DNA from: Plantago major
Taxonomy: Eukaryota; Streptophyta; Magnoliopsida; Lamiales; Plantaginaceae
Direction: 5' to 3'
Assembly (NCBI GenBank): GCA_026545765.1
Contig: CM048842.1
Span: 41,611,431-41,675,430 of the forward strand
DNA length: 64,000 nt
Shown: piece after piece, positions 1 through 11,625 of the stretch
How the letters are laid out: every line of letters begins with the position of its first letter
Position numbering within the stretch: the first letter of the stretch is position 1
Translations under genes and position numbers: made by a program
Notes under the pieces: generated by a model
The model's input: the letters and a program-made list of their open reading frames with translations, nothing else
What the model was told of the DNA's origin: nothing
Database searches by the model: none

Positions 1-1982
1 CAGGTGCTCGAATGCCTAGTCACCAAGCATATAGTCCGAAAGCCAGTTCCGCCAAAGTTCAATCAGGAAAACCTCGAGGAGGCTTAGTTCATCAATCGGC
101 CCTTCCCTTTGCCAGATGAGGAAACTCGAGTCAACCAAATGTTCCTTCTTGATGATGTTCCCAGAAACTCCGGTGCCGACAACATCAGAACGGAAATCAC
201 GGAAAGGGAGAAATCAAGATCGGAACCTCAGCAGCTCATAGGAGATCTCCAAACCCAGAAACATCCTTCCGATATCTGGACATTGGAAGTGGATGGCTCT
301 TCCACTGGAAGAGTAGGACGAATTGGAATCTACCTTAAGAGCCCAGATGGCGCGGAACTCGACTATGCGATTTCTTTGGAGTTCAAAGTTACCAATAATG
401 AGGCTGAGTATGAAGCACTTTTAGTGGGGATGCGTCTAGCCAAGGCACTCCAAGCCCGGAAGCTCAAAGCATACACGGACTCACAGCTCGTCGAAGCCCA
501 ATTTTCAGGGACTTTTGCCACAAAAGGTCCCTCAATGATCAAGTATCTTGAGTTACTCAAGAATGAGGCCAGCCATTTCGAGGAATTCACCTTGGAAAAA
601 TTTGATAGAGCCTGGAACGAAAGAGCTGATGCCTTGGCAAAATATGCGTCTGCTACAGCGGCTCTAGACACAAGGAGAGTAATCCTACTCACCATTACTG
701 ACTCATCCGTCATGAGTCCCAATTCAGCGGTCATGATAGTTGACACAGGAAGAAACTGGATGAATGACATTTTTAACTATCTCAAGGACGGGTCTTTGCC
801 AGTCGATCCGAAAGAATCAAGGAGCGTGCAATGCCGAGCAAATAGATACTTTATACTGGGTGACGATTTGTACAAGAGATCTTTTGTCGGGACTCACCTG
901 AGATGTTTGAACCCACAGGAAGCACAAACCGTGCTGAGAGAGATACACAACGGAAGCTGTGGGAGTCATTCCGGAGGAAGGACTCTTGCCCAGAAAATCA
1001 TACGACAAGGCTACTATTGGCCTACCATTGATAAAGATTCCGCCGACCACGCCCGGAAATGTCATGATTGCCAATATTACGCAAACATCCCACATCGTCC
1101 GACGAACCCTATGATTCCGTCAATCATAGCGTGTCCGTTCGATCAGTGGGGTATCGATATTGTCGGACCATTTCCGAGGGGTACCCAACAGAAGAAATTT
1201 CTCATTGTGGCGGTGGAATATTTTACCAAGTGGGTAGAAGCGGAGGCTGTAGCGACTATCACGGAAAGTCGAGTGCGGACCTTCATTTGGAAGAACATCA
1301 TTTCCCGCTTGGGCCTACCAAGAGTTCTAGTCTCGGATAACGGCGCTCAGTTCTCAGGCAGTATGCTCAAGGAATGGCTTGCCTCCTTCAAAATCGAACA
1401 ACGTTTCACATTCGTCGGATACCCACAAGCCAATGGTCAGGCTGAATCCACAAACAAGACAATAGTCAAAATCCTGGAGAAGCATTTGAGAACTTCCCGA
1501 GAAAGCTGGGCAGACGACCTGGATGGCGTACTATGGGCCCATCGCTTGACATCGCAATTCGCAACAAGGAAACCCCATTTGCTTTGGTTTATGGCTCAGA
1601 AGCAGTCATACCGGCAGAAATCGCGGTCGAGACTATGCGAGTCCAAGAGTTTAATGATTCCGACAATCATAAAGCTCGGACATTTGACTTAGATATACTG
1701 GAACAAAAGAGAACAGAAGCCTTGGCTAATATTCACAGGTATCAAGCAACGGCAGCCCGGGCCTATAACAGGAATGTTCAGGCAAAAAACTTGCAGGTCG
1801 GAGACTTAGTACTTCGCCGGGCCGACATCTTGAGCCACGTTGGAAAACTCAAGCCCAAGTGGGAAGGACCCTACAAGATTGTTGGAGCGAGAGTGAACGG
1901 GAGTTACGAGTTGGAAGACAAACACGGACACTCTCTCAAACGTACTTGGAACGCTAGAAATCTTCAAAAGTTTTACGGGTAG
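1..1982 (+). pseudogene. Tat-type pol fragment: aRNH and integrase
   Basis: The RNase H-like domain lies at about 280-660 (starts WTLEVDGSS; NNEAEYEAL; TDSQLV; ADALAKYAS). It is followed by an H2C2 zinc finger (HNGSCGSHSGG, then CHDCQ, about 945-1075) and the integrase core (DQWGIDIVGPF, VSDNGAQF, GQAESTNK), giving the D-D-E set. The C-terminal region (VGDLVLRR, KPKWEGPYKIV) is in another frame, so a frameshift lies near 1550. A TAG stop at 85-87 breaks the frame upstream of the RNase H. The gene would act in cDNA synthesis and integration; this copy is defective. It ends at TAG 1980-1982. Confidence 0.85.
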
Positions 1983-2936
1983 GACGAATTAAGCGGGTTT
2001 TTGCCCAGACTGTCTGATTGTTTTTTAACCTCAACTATTTATCATACGGAACTCCGTCAGTTCTGTTTTTATTATCCCTTTTTGTCTTTGGCCATGCGAC
2101 CTACAAGTTGTAACTGAATTTCCGTCAAATCAATGCAACTTTTATCTTTCAGATTCGTAGATTCGGAATTTATCAGACATGGTAGCAAGAAAAGACACGA
2201 TGAATTCTATTCATACATGCGAACCAAGTGTACAAAATACTGCCAGCGCAGTCTACAAATCTCGGATCTTTGTCTGGATATGCACGATATGGTGCACGGT
2301 CTACAGAGAAAGTTTCCGGAGAAACACCATGAGATACCCGCATACGGGTAAACGTGATAAAATCTCTGTTGGCAATAGGATTCCAGTGCAAGGCAGAGCG
2401 AAATATCGGCAAAACAAACGACATGAACAAGTTGAAACAAACGAGTTTTCTACCAAACCATCTTTAGAGACTCCAACTCTCTTGAAATTAGGAAAACGTA
2501 ACCAATTCAAGAGAGATTCGAGCCACTAAAGGAGGGTCGGAAGAAAGGAGTAGAGGCCTACAAATCAGTTCGACAAAGACAGAAGAAGGGAAATTTTGAG
2601 ATCAGCCTGAGTGGTTTCTTGAGGCTTGGGCTGTGTCTTTATATAGGACACCCCGACCAATCAGCGTCCGCCACACCGACAGGTCAACTTCAACATTGGG
2701 CCTGAGACTGGATCACTTGAGTCATCCAACACAAGCAGGCCCATTAAACCTAATTGCTAGTCGATTTTGTAATACATGCGAGTCAACAAAATTTGACGCG
2801 GAGAGAGTGGGAGAACGGGCAATTTTCAGAAATCAGTCCAAATATTAAAATATCAAGTTAAATTGTACGGAGGTTACAAATTATAAAGGTCCGAGGACCA
2901 TACATATTTTAACGGGGCATTCCCCGCCTTGTTCTC
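1983..2936. other. T1 spacer between pol and the antisense gene
   Basis: No coding region with family similarity was recognised. Short ORFs of 65-116 aa exist on both strands around 2130-2530 but show no known motif. A TATA-like box on the minus strand lies at 2638-2645. Confidence 0.5.
2638..2645 (-). promoter_or_regulatory. TATA-like box on the minus strand
   Basis: On the minus strand the sequence reads CCTATATAAAG, a good plant TATA box. It would drive transcription towards position 1, antisense to pol. No clear coding region follows it, so its use is uncertain. Confidence 0.3.
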
Positions 2937-3236
2937 TCAACGGATCCCAGAAGTGGAGCCCTGAGATTCCGAGCCACCACCGCGAGCTTCTTGAGCCTGC
3001 TGCTGCATTCGGATCCTCCTGCGGACCATCTTCACAATCTGCTCCCTTTCTGCGGCTAGCCCACTAACTATCCCCGGACACAGAGGAGGGTCCCCTTCGA
3101 TGTCGAGGATGATTGGGTCATCCGTGGTCCCCTTTCCGGGATAATATGGGGGATGCTTGACCCCGCAGGCACAGTCCACCCAGTGACGGAAGCGATCAAA
3201 CCTGGGATGGTTTAGTTCTCTGGCTGCATAGGACAT
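2937..3236 (-). CDS. T1 antisense ORF, 99 aa, unknown function
   Basis: This is an open frame that starts MSYAARELNHP and contains DCACGVKHPPYYPG, then a basic, Gln-rich tail (MVRRRIRMQQQ). A plausible 3' splice site (ccttccag, AG at 3251-3250) lies 13 nt before its ATG and a donor (gtaagt) lies at 3318-3313, so it may be an exon behind a 69-nt intron. It may be the 3' exon of the antisense gene to the right or a separate small gene. No family was recognised. It is a component of the mobile element, not a host gene. Confidence 0.45.
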   Translation of the reverse strand: MSYAARELNHPRFDRFRHWVDCACGVKHPPYYPGKGTTDDPIILDIEGDPPLCPGIVSGLAAEREQIVKMVRRRIRMQQQAQEARGGGSESQGSTSGIR

Positions 3237-3853
3237 TTGGACGGACTCTCTGGAAGGATAGGGAAGTCTGATTAGGAGAAAGGGTTAAAAAGTACAACAG
3301 TAAGAAAAGGGCACTTACCACTTTCTTATTTATAGTAGTGACAAACCCGTACGATCTCAACATGTGTCACTCATCCGACAGCTCAGAAGATGATGGGATG
3401 CAGTAATAATGACGAGTTCACTGCTTCACCTTCCTTCCTTCTAGAAGAATCACGCATCCCAAAGGTCGATTGGACTTAGCAATCACGGACGGTACGAAAA
3501 TTCGTGAAACAATGGTTTAGACTTCTACGTCGGACGCCATCTACTGCGATCCGTGTCCTTTACAGATGTGTGTTTTATGATAGTTAAGCATACGAACGAT
3601 GGACGGAAGCAAATAAAGCACAAAGCAGGCAATAACTCGAAATTACAGGAAATATTGTTTTACAGACAATTAGTACGGATAAAAAAATAAAGCAGCATTG
3701 TTCAAGGCAACGTTCCGTGCCACAAAGAGATGCAGATCCAAGACATTACATAAGTTTCACGGGGCATACCCCCGGATTCTTCACTGAGGATTGGGTTGGC
3801 TCGGATGCAATTCTCCAATGCGAGGCGGATCGGCGATGAAGCGAGTTGGCGGC
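3237..3853. other. T1 spacer with antisense splice signals
   Basis: It holds the predicted minus-strand intron 3318-3250 and a TATA-like word at 3327-3334 (minus). The rest shows no coding signal. Confidence 0.4.
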
Positions 3854-5128
3854 TTAGGCAGCAAGGGCTTCCGCGAGCTCGAACAGGTTGAAATCTTCAG
3901 CAAGGCCAACTACCCGGGAAGGCATGTAATACCAGTCCTTGAGGAAAGCCCGGTAATTCTCGAACGGGACGAAGCACACCTTTTGTAAGGCATCCGGCAC
4001 ACACTTCGGGAGGAAGGGTCCACCATTCTTGATCTCCAGTTCACCTTCCTCAGTGACAAGATCCGCAAACTCACAAGTGGCCAACCGATCGTCCGAGATG
4101 ACATCCACGGGAACTTCCACGCCGTTAGCATCCGCGGAAGGGTTTAACCCTTCCGCCTTCCAATTAAAATCTTGAGGAAGTAACCCCTTGGACTATAGTT
4201 GACCGATGGCAGCGGAGAACCCATTCAGCCGAGATTCATCGGACTTGTCCGCCATGAAGAACTTGAAAGAATCCGACTTCATGAAATCTCGGCCCGCCTC
4301 AAGACGAGCGTATTGGAGGTCTTCCAGTAGGTAATCCTTCATATCTCGGAAGGCTCTCATTGATTTCTGGGTAAAACCCTCCTGCCAATCCAAGTTCGCC
4401 TTGATTGCCTCCCAGCTGGTCTTCAGCTTATGGAACTTCACCTCATGTTCCTACAGCTGCATCTCCAACTGCTTCACTTTTTCGGCCTCATCCGCGGAAC
4501 TGGCCATGGCCTTGAACAACTCGTGCTCAATGGTAGCCCGCTCACTAGCTTTCCACTGCATGGCTCGGATGAAGCATCCAAGCTGCAAAGAATCCATATA
4601 AACATAAGTTGTATGCTTGTCATAAGGACATAATGAAAAAACCATTAGAAGATCACGAACCTGCTGATATAGCACATTGAGGCCACCGACCCGCTCAACC
4701 TCGGGAAGTCCGCAGGCACGCTCATACTCCTTGTCGAGAGCGGCCTGGTCAGTCGGTAGAACGGCGGCCAACTGCTGCCTCTTGTTTGCTTGGGATGTCT
4801 CCGTGGGAGCTCTCCTCTTCCGCCCAGACGTTATGGCATCCCGCATAAACACTTCTTGCTGAGGCGTGGATCCAGCAGCGGTTGGTGGCCTGGAGGCAGC
4901 GGCACTCCGAGTAACAGGGGCTTTGCCCTTGTCAGGCACCCCCATGACTTGCGGGTCTTCTCCCGCCTTGTTCCGCCTCTCCTCCTCTGCGGCGAACACT
5001 GCCGCATTCTTGGGATCTCCCATAGGAAGACCAGCGGACGTGTTGATAATCTTGGTCCTCTGACCAGCGGCGACCTCTAGAGATTGTTGCTCTCTCTGCT
5101 GCCTCTTCTTTTCAGCGAGTGTCGACAT
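3854..5128 (-). pseudogene. T1 antisense gene, C-terminal part
   Basis: A single minus-strand frame runs from ATG 5128 to TAA 3854 and is broken only by stops at 4451-4453 and 4193-4195. The start is charged and coiled-coil-like (LAEKKRQQREQQ), then a low-complexity linker, then a helical stretch (KASERATIEHELFKAMAS; later LEDLQYARLEAGRDFM). A 78-nt intron (4660-4583, donor gttcgt, acceptor tttgcag) fits inside the frame. 78 is divisible by three, so the frame stays open even if the intron is unspliced. This matches the arrangement of the extra antisense ORFs of Tat elements; the product's role is unknown. Confidence 0.6.
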
Positions 5129-5449
5129 GATATAGTCGAACCAGTGAGCTACATAGCAATGTTAACATTTCAGAACACGGACGAATAACAAAAAAACAAC
5201 AGGAATATCGGAGATGAGAAAATTCATAACGAGACATTCAAAACACGGAGCCGCACAAATCATAAGTTATGGCAGCGGTCATCGGCACAGATATGGCAGC
5301 GGCTGACAAATTAGTCCGTGGAACGGGTAGGTAGGCGGATCATTCTTCTTGTGGATCTCCGCCACCCAAGGATCAACGTTCTTCGGAAGCGGGCGCCAAT
5401 CAGGGATACTCTCCCTTATGAACTTTGTGGGTAGCCCCCATCATTCCCT
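5129..5449 (-). other. link between the two parts of the T1 antisense gene
   Basis: In another minus frame, about 5400-5280 encodes DWRPLPKNVDPWVAEIHKKN and onward to a stop. It looks like the continuation of the upstream domain after a frameshift. The rest (5129-5280) may be intron. Confidence 0.35.
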
Positions 5450-6589
5450 CTATCTCTCGGACATCCCTGGCTTTAAAGCCATCCGTACAAAAATGTACCT
5501 ATCCCACCATTTCGACCCCAACGACGAGATGGAGTCCGAAATGAAGTTATAGGGTTTCCTATTCATAAAGGTGCAAAAAAGGGGATTCCCCGGACTAAAA
5601 GAAACATGGAAGAGCTGCCTAAAGTTCTCGAAATTCACTGTCTGCCCCTTCTTCTTACAAAAAATTACAAAACAAATAAGGTGACCCAGGGACTTGGGGA
5701 TAACCTGACTCGGACCTATACCAATATGGTTTAGAATGTTCTTCAGTTCTGTGGCAATGGGGATCTTCCATCCGCAGGAGAAGGCCACCTCGTGCACACA
5801 CATATATCCAGCGGGAGGGTTATAGAATGCAAGCCCGGGATCAGGGATCATTATTTCTACGGACTCGGGGATCTCCCATTTTTGCCTCCATTCCGGAATC
5901 TCCTCAGGTTTAACCCTCGATGGACAGGTAGGAAGAAGCCCGTCCGCGTTTAGCTCTCCAAATTCATCTGCACTCACCACTGCGGACGCAGGACGAGGAA
6001 ATTTGATCCTCGCCGCCTTGGCACCACGGCCTTCAACTAACGGAAGGCTGGATTGAGCGGAAGCGACAGAGTGCAATACAACCCGACGACCGGCACCTCT
6101 CCGGGGACGAACATCGGGAGAACTTTCCTCTTCTTCCTCCCCATCTTCACCTTCTTCCTCTCCGCCTTCTTCCTCCTCTTTACCATCATCAGGTCTCCCA
6201 GATGTACCAGGGTTGGACGGACATGTCTCCACCACAACACGGTCCTCCACTCCAGCCTCAAACATCTCCAAATCATCAGCTTCATGCCCGCTGTCGCCCT
6301 CACGTTCAATCTGAGGCTCATTCGGATCTACAGGCTCTCCCACACCGCCTATAGTCCGAGATTAGACTAACGATCTCGCCTCATTAACATCTTCTTTGAC
6401 CACTGGTCCGTCCATCGGAGGATTGACTGCATCATGGGTTCCATGCCTGGCATCAGAATCTCTAGAAGATAAGACATCCACGAGATAATCTTCTACGGAC
6501 ACGCTCACGCCCGCGGATTCACCGCCCGAATCTACTCCATCCTGGTAATCCCGCGCCTCGTGAACGTTTTGACTATCGCTCCCGGACAT
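5450..6589 (-). pseudogene. T1 antisense gene, N-terminal part with gypsy-type transposon domain
   Basis: It starts at ATG 6589 (MSGSDSQNVHEARD), directly after an excellent acceptor (ccttctgtcctag, AG 6592-6591). One TAA stop (6364-6362) interrupts a frame that otherwise continues to 5450. A long acidic region (about 6230-6110) is followed by a folded domain (EEIPEWRQKWEIPESVEI; NPPAGYMCVHEVAFSCGWKI; FVIFCKKKG) that resembles the putative gypsy-type transposon domain (Transposase_28, Pfam PF04195) from memory. This domain is typical of extra ORFs in plant Tat elements; its function is not established. The in-frame stop makes the copy defective. Confidence 0.65.
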
Positions 6590-6590
6590 C

Positions 6591-7120
6591 CTAGGACAGA
6601 AGGAAACGGATCAGAAACGACGATTGTTATTGTCCGAGAGTTCATTTATATGTCTTATTAAGTCCAGAGGTCAAAAATAAATAAATAAAGAAATAAATAA
6701 AAAGAGAGAGGGGGTCTAAACCCTCAGTTGTTCTATACACAGAAGGACAGAGGCCCCAAAGCCCTGGCACGCAAAGCTGTACCAATGGCACCACGATCTG
6801 CCCCTTACAGCACGGCAATAAAAGAGACAATTCTGACGCCACAACCCATATCAATTTATCATCAAGTAAGCATGCATTGTCAAGAAGGGTTGTGTCGGAC
6901 AGGACGTACCAAACAAAAGTACAAGGCATCAGTGAGGAAAATTGACATATTATGTGCATGAAGGAGAAACACATCAACTAGCATCTCGACCAAATGTATC
7001 GCAAGAGCCTATTACTAAAGACAAGCGCAATTACGGAGGCAGCAAGGGAAGGATACACTAGACATGCAGGGGGCGTGTAGCAAGTACAAGCAACTTTAAC
7101 GAAAAATGAGGGGTACTTAC
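6591..7120 (-). other. predicted 5'UTR intron of the T1 antisense gene
   Basis: The donor at 7120 reads gtaagtacc. The acceptor at 6592-6591 has a pyrimidine-rich tract and is followed by G-ATG. The span is 530 nt. Splicing would join a leader from the TATA box near 7318 to the ATG at 6589. Confidence 0.5.
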
Positions 7121-7916
7121 TTGGTAATATTCAAACTGGAAAGTTCAACGGACGCTAGAGTCGGGAGTGTGCTCCAAGGTTACAGATCTCAGCTGGATAG
7201 CCCAAAGTCTTACAAGTTCCAGTTGATCGGATCGATCTTGCGTTGTTTGAATTGCTTGAAGATTGCTCAGAGTTTCAATTTAGCTAAAGTGTGAAAGTGA
7301 CCGATCGCCTAACTATTTATAGGGGCAAATTGGGAAGGCCAAGTGTCACATCACTTAGGTTTACGTCGCGACCGTCGATCTGTTTAATCCAACGGTCATG
7401 CCGATTCACGAATAAACAGCTAACAGCACATTGCGCCTAATGCTCGACAGAGGAGTCACATCACTTGATCTCAACCGTTGAGGCTTTCCAATCCAACGGT
7501 CGCATCGTTTCCCTCGGAATCTTACCCCAGGAGCCGGACAGGCAACTTGTTGGACCCCTTTAATTTACTGTTCGGAGGTCCATCAGGACCATTACACATA
7601 TTTGGCCCAACGGATAACCTCCTACTTGATCTTTCTCGGAAGACTTCGTCAGATCCTAACCGTACTCGGACCTACATATCTCGGATACAAATACCTTTTC
7701 TATCTACAGTCCCAGTTATGTAATAACTTCGAATCAGACGAAAAGGGGGAAAGAGATATATTGGACTCTTGAGAACACGGACGACGGATCCCCGACAAAA
7801 AGGATTTTTTCCTTTTTTCTTTTAGTTAACGATTCGGACACGCTCCACAAACACGATTGTTCCCTCATAGTTACCAACTATCTTCTACTAAGATACTTGA
7901 AAACTGGGGGGACATA
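7121..7916. other. T1 antisense leader and 3' spacer before the LTR
   Basis: Apart from the minus-strand TATA box and leader, no coding signal was seen. It ends in the polypurine tract at about 7900-7912 (aaaactgggggga). Confidence 0.4.
7311..7325 (-). promoter_or_regulatory. TATA box of the T1 antisense gene
   Basis: On the minus strand it reads CCCCTATAAATAGTT. It lies about 195 nt upstream of the predicted 5'UTR donor, the right place for a promoter of the antisense transcript. Confidence 0.5.
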
Positions 7917-8836
7917 TGTTGATACGGATATGTGTCCAATCCGTTAAGGGCGCCATAGAGCGTGTCCTAGAGCGCATCAAGGCTGAGATAGCCATTCAAA
8001 GCTAGTCCGAACTTCGAATGGTCCGTCCTAAAGGAAACCATCTCAGGTCAACTAGTACTCACAAGTCAGCATGCCATTTCAGCTAGGTCCGACCAAGCTA
8101 GATGGATGACTTCCGAACCTGACAAAAGTTACCTGGTCCTCCCAAGTAGCGCAAACTGTCAGTCCTAAGATGCTAAATGGACCGGACGAGAGAATCTCGG
8201 ACTCCACCAGTACAGTAAGACCAAACGTATCTGACAGAACCACTAAGATGCTTCCGTGGAACTCTAAGGTCCGGACACCTTGAGTTACCCAAGGCAGAGT
8301 CAACCAATCATGCGGATCTGTCCGAGGGACTTACACGGACCCAACATGCGGAACAGTACTCTCAGAGGAAAAGGTCCAAACTACCCTCCCAGGCCCATTA
8401 ATTAGTATTAGATTACTATTCACTACGGGGCCATGGGCCAAAGGTAGCATTCGTGTCCAAATCTGAGGCATACACTTGGCATCATCTTATGAGCCACTTC
8501 ATAAGCATGATATAACTATAAATATAACACAAGGTCCAAGACCTTGAGGTAAGAAAAATTCCCTAGGAAATTGTGTTGCCCCCTAAGTCATAAGCACCCT
8601 TGATTTCATAACCTTTCCCACTACTATTTCATTGAGAGCTTTCAATTCTCCTTTGAGAAAAGCCTCCCTTCCGGATTAATCCGGGTAACCCATTCTAAAC
8701 CCCCCCCCCCCCCCACTTAGTCCTTTCAGGTACTCTCGCTCGGACAAGCCTTTTCTCGGACTTCAAGTTGGAGGCGGATCCTAGATTAGGTTACTGGTAG
8801 TAGTAGTGTTGGTGTTTGAGGTTTTATCCCCCAACA
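7917..8836 (+). repeat. T1 3' LTR (920 bp)
   Basis: It starts TGTTGATACGG right after the polypurine tract and ends CCCCCAACA, giving a 5-bp terminal inverted repeat (TGTTG/CAACA). A TATA box (TATAAATA) is at 8517-8524. A run of 15 C lies at 8700-8714. Confidence 0.85.
8517..8524 (+). promoter_or_regulatory. LTR TATA box of T1
   Basis: TATAAATA sits 600 nt into the LTR and would mark the U3/R border shortly downstream. Confidence 0.5.
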
Positions 8837-11625
8837 CAGTCCATATAGAGCTTTCTGTAGCTTGTAGACCATTCTACTTTCTGAGGAAACTTCAAAACCA
8901 GGTGGTTGTTCAACATAGACTTCCTCAGAAGTTCACCATTCAAGAATGCACTTTTGACATCCATCTGATAAACTTTAAAGTCTTTATGAGCTACAAAGGC
9001 CAGAAAGAGTCTTATTGCATCCAATCTGGCAACCGGTGCATATGACTCATCAAAATCTAAACCTTCAGTCTGGGTGAATCCCTTGGCAATCAACCTTACT
9101 TTGTTTATGGTTATTTCACCAGATTCATTCATCTTGTTTCTGAAAACCCACTTAGTTCCAATCACAGATATTCCTTCTACAAATGGAACTAGTTTCCAGA
9201 CTTTGTTTCTTTCAAACTGATCCAACTCTTCTTGCATTGCTGAGATCCAGTCTTGGTCTCTTAATGCTTCTTCTATAGTGTTTGGTTCAATGTTTGAGAT
9301 AAAACATCCAAAGAGAGAATTTGCATTTTCAGCTATTGCTCTCCTAGTCCTAACACCTTGATTGATTGGTCCAATCACGTCTTTTGCAGGATGATCCTTG
9401 ATCCATCTCATCCTGGGTTTAGGGCTAGTAGGGTCAACATCTATGTGATCTGAATGTGAATCACTATGATTATGACTTGATACTTCTTCAGTATCTGTGA
9501 CATTTTGCACCTCAGAAGGGCAGTGTGAGAGCTTTTTGGGACATGCCTGTCAGAGAGGTCATTTCCAGAGTTAGCTCTCTGATGAACATCTTCAGTTTCC
9601 ATTTCTGGAATTCTCATAGGAAATTCTTCATCATGTCTGAAAATCATCTGGTTGTTAATAGGCATTTCATGCTTTTCTTCGTCAGAGTCATCCTCTCTTT
9701 CCACAATGATGTTTTTCCTTTCTGAGGGTTCTTCTTCAGAATCCTTTATCATTAGTTCCTTGAACCTTTCTGAGAGTTCATCATCAAGGGGTGATTTCTT
9801 GCTTTCTTCATAGAATACAACATGAACTGATTCTTCAATCTTCTTTGTTCTTTTGTTGTAAACTCTGTAAGCTTTGCTATTCATAGAATAACCAAGAAAC
9901 ACTCCTTCATCTGCCTTTGGTTGAAATGTTCTTAGATACTCTTTTCCATTGTTAAGAACAAAACATCTACAACCAAACACTTTCAGATGTTTAATATTAG
10001 GGGGTCTACCAACCAAGAGCTCATAAGGGGTCTTGTCATGATGTTTGTTTATCAAACATCTGTTCTGAGTGTAGCATGCTGTGTTTACAGCTTCAACCCA
10101 ATAAACTTCACTTATTTTAGTGTCAGCCAGCATTGTCCTTGCTGCTTCTTTAAGGGTTCTATTTTTTCTTTCTGCAACACCATTTTGTTGTGGTGTTCTT
10201 ACAGAGGAAAGTTGGTGTTGTATACCTTTCTTTGCAAAACTCCTTTATGTACTGGTTGACAAACTCAGTACCATGGTCTGTTCTGATTGCAGATACATTG
10301 TCATTTTTCATGACTTCAAGCTTATTCAGCAAGTTTGGTATCTCCACCCTAGAATCAGATTTGTGCTTTAGAAAGACAACCCAAGTGAATCTTGAGAAGT
10401 CATCTACAACAACCAGACCATACTTCTTTCCTGCATAACTAGTTGCAGATGATTCAAAAAGATCCATGTGTAATAGTTGCAGTGGTCTAACACTAGAGTG
10501 TCTGGTTTTGGACTTGAAAGAGATTTTGGATTGTTTCCCCATCTGACAGGCAGAACAGATATCATCCTTTCTGAAAGATGTTTTGGGAAGGCCAACCACT
10601 AACTCTTTCTTGGCAAGTTTGTTCAGAGTTTTGAAGCTCAAGTGACTCTTTCTTTTGTGCCATAATCAGTGCTCTTCTGTGTGACCAGATTGACTCACCA
10701 TGAGACATTCTTCAGTTGTGGCAGATGCCCAATCGGCAACATAAAGACTACCTTTCCACCAACCAACCAAGACTGTCTGCTTTGACTCATTGTCAATAAG
10801 TTTGCAAAACTTTGCTTTGAATTTCACAGTAAATCCCTTGTCTGCAAACTGGCTCATGCTAAATAGATTGTATTTCAAACCCTTAACATGTAATACGTCA
10901 GTAATTGTTAAAGATCCCAATTTGATGTTGCCAAATCCCAGAGAGTGATTTAATTCTCCTTCAGCAAATCTGATGTCTGGTCCAGTGTTGCAAGCTTTGT
11001 AGTTGACCAGATTTGCTTTGTCTCCTGTCATGTGCTTCCCGCATCCACTATCAAATAGCCATTGAGCCTTAGTCCAAGAGGTGTTCTGCACAAAACAGGA
11101 AACAGGAGTTAGGTTCTTGCCTCAGAGATAGAACCACTTAGACTAAACATTCTTCCAGTAGGAATCCACATTTTAGTGAATTTCTTGGGAGTTTGTTTTT
11201 GTCTAACTTTATCAGAAGGAGAAGCAATAGAATTAGTAATTTTGATCTCAATCTTCCTTCTTGGGGTGTTTCTAGGTGTTCCCTTTGGTGCTTTCTCGAC
11301 CCTGGGTTTCTGGGGTTACTTTTCAGCAAACTTAACCTTTCTGGCCAGGTTCCTTCTAGCTTTGGCATTCAGTTTTTCAGTGGTTTGAGATTTCTTCCAC
11401 TTCTGTTTATTGCTACGTGCAATATCAGCCTTGCGCCATTGTTCTTGTCCTTCCTTATATTGTTGTAAAAGGACTTTTCCAATAACACGATAGCCAATGC
11501 CATTTCGAACACCTTTGGCTTTCTGAATGCGGTCTTCAGAAGCCTTACTAGTTTCTGCACCATCTTTATTTTCATAAAATGGTATAGTAGAGAATTTGCC
11601 TATTCCAGCAATTCTTCCCTTCCTA
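8837..11625 (-). pseudogene. K1: Ty1/copia polyprotein fragment (PR-INT-RT)
   Basis: On the minus strand the order is pre-protease linker (about 11600-11100), protease (WLFDSGCGKHMTGD, about 11060), GAG-preintegrase, integrase core (LLHMDLFES, VVVDDFSRFTWV, IRTDHGTEFVN), a long linker, then RT ([32 protein letters not shown]). RT stops dead at ALYGL, at 8838, where the T1 LTR abuts. Protease before integrase before RT defines copia. Frameshifts lie near 10200, 9510 and 8910, and a stop lies near 10664, so it is dead. The rest of RT, RNase H and the 3' LTR should be left of T1, outside the window. Gag and the 5' LTR are missing on the right, where D starts. Confidence 0.85.

Larger units (their letters stand above)
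1..8836 (+). mobile_element. T1: Ty3/gypsy Tat-lineage retrotransposon, 3' part
   Basis: The order is aRNH and integrase (+), a long spacer holding an antisense gene, a polypurine tract and a 3' LTR. A second, archaeal-type RNase H next to integrase and extra antisense ORFs between pol and the 3' LTR are known traits of the Tat lineage. The 5' LTR, gag, protease and RT lie outside the window or are lost. The right end is sharp: the LTR stops at 8836 and the minus-strand copia RT of K1 starts at once, so T1 inserted into K1. The presumed 5-bp target duplication on the right is cagtc (8837-8841); its partner is outside the window. Confidence 0.85.

Noticed and set aside
4677..5080. Plus-strand ORFs opposite the T1 antisense gene
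   Set aside because: Shadow frames of the minus-strand coding region; no motif.
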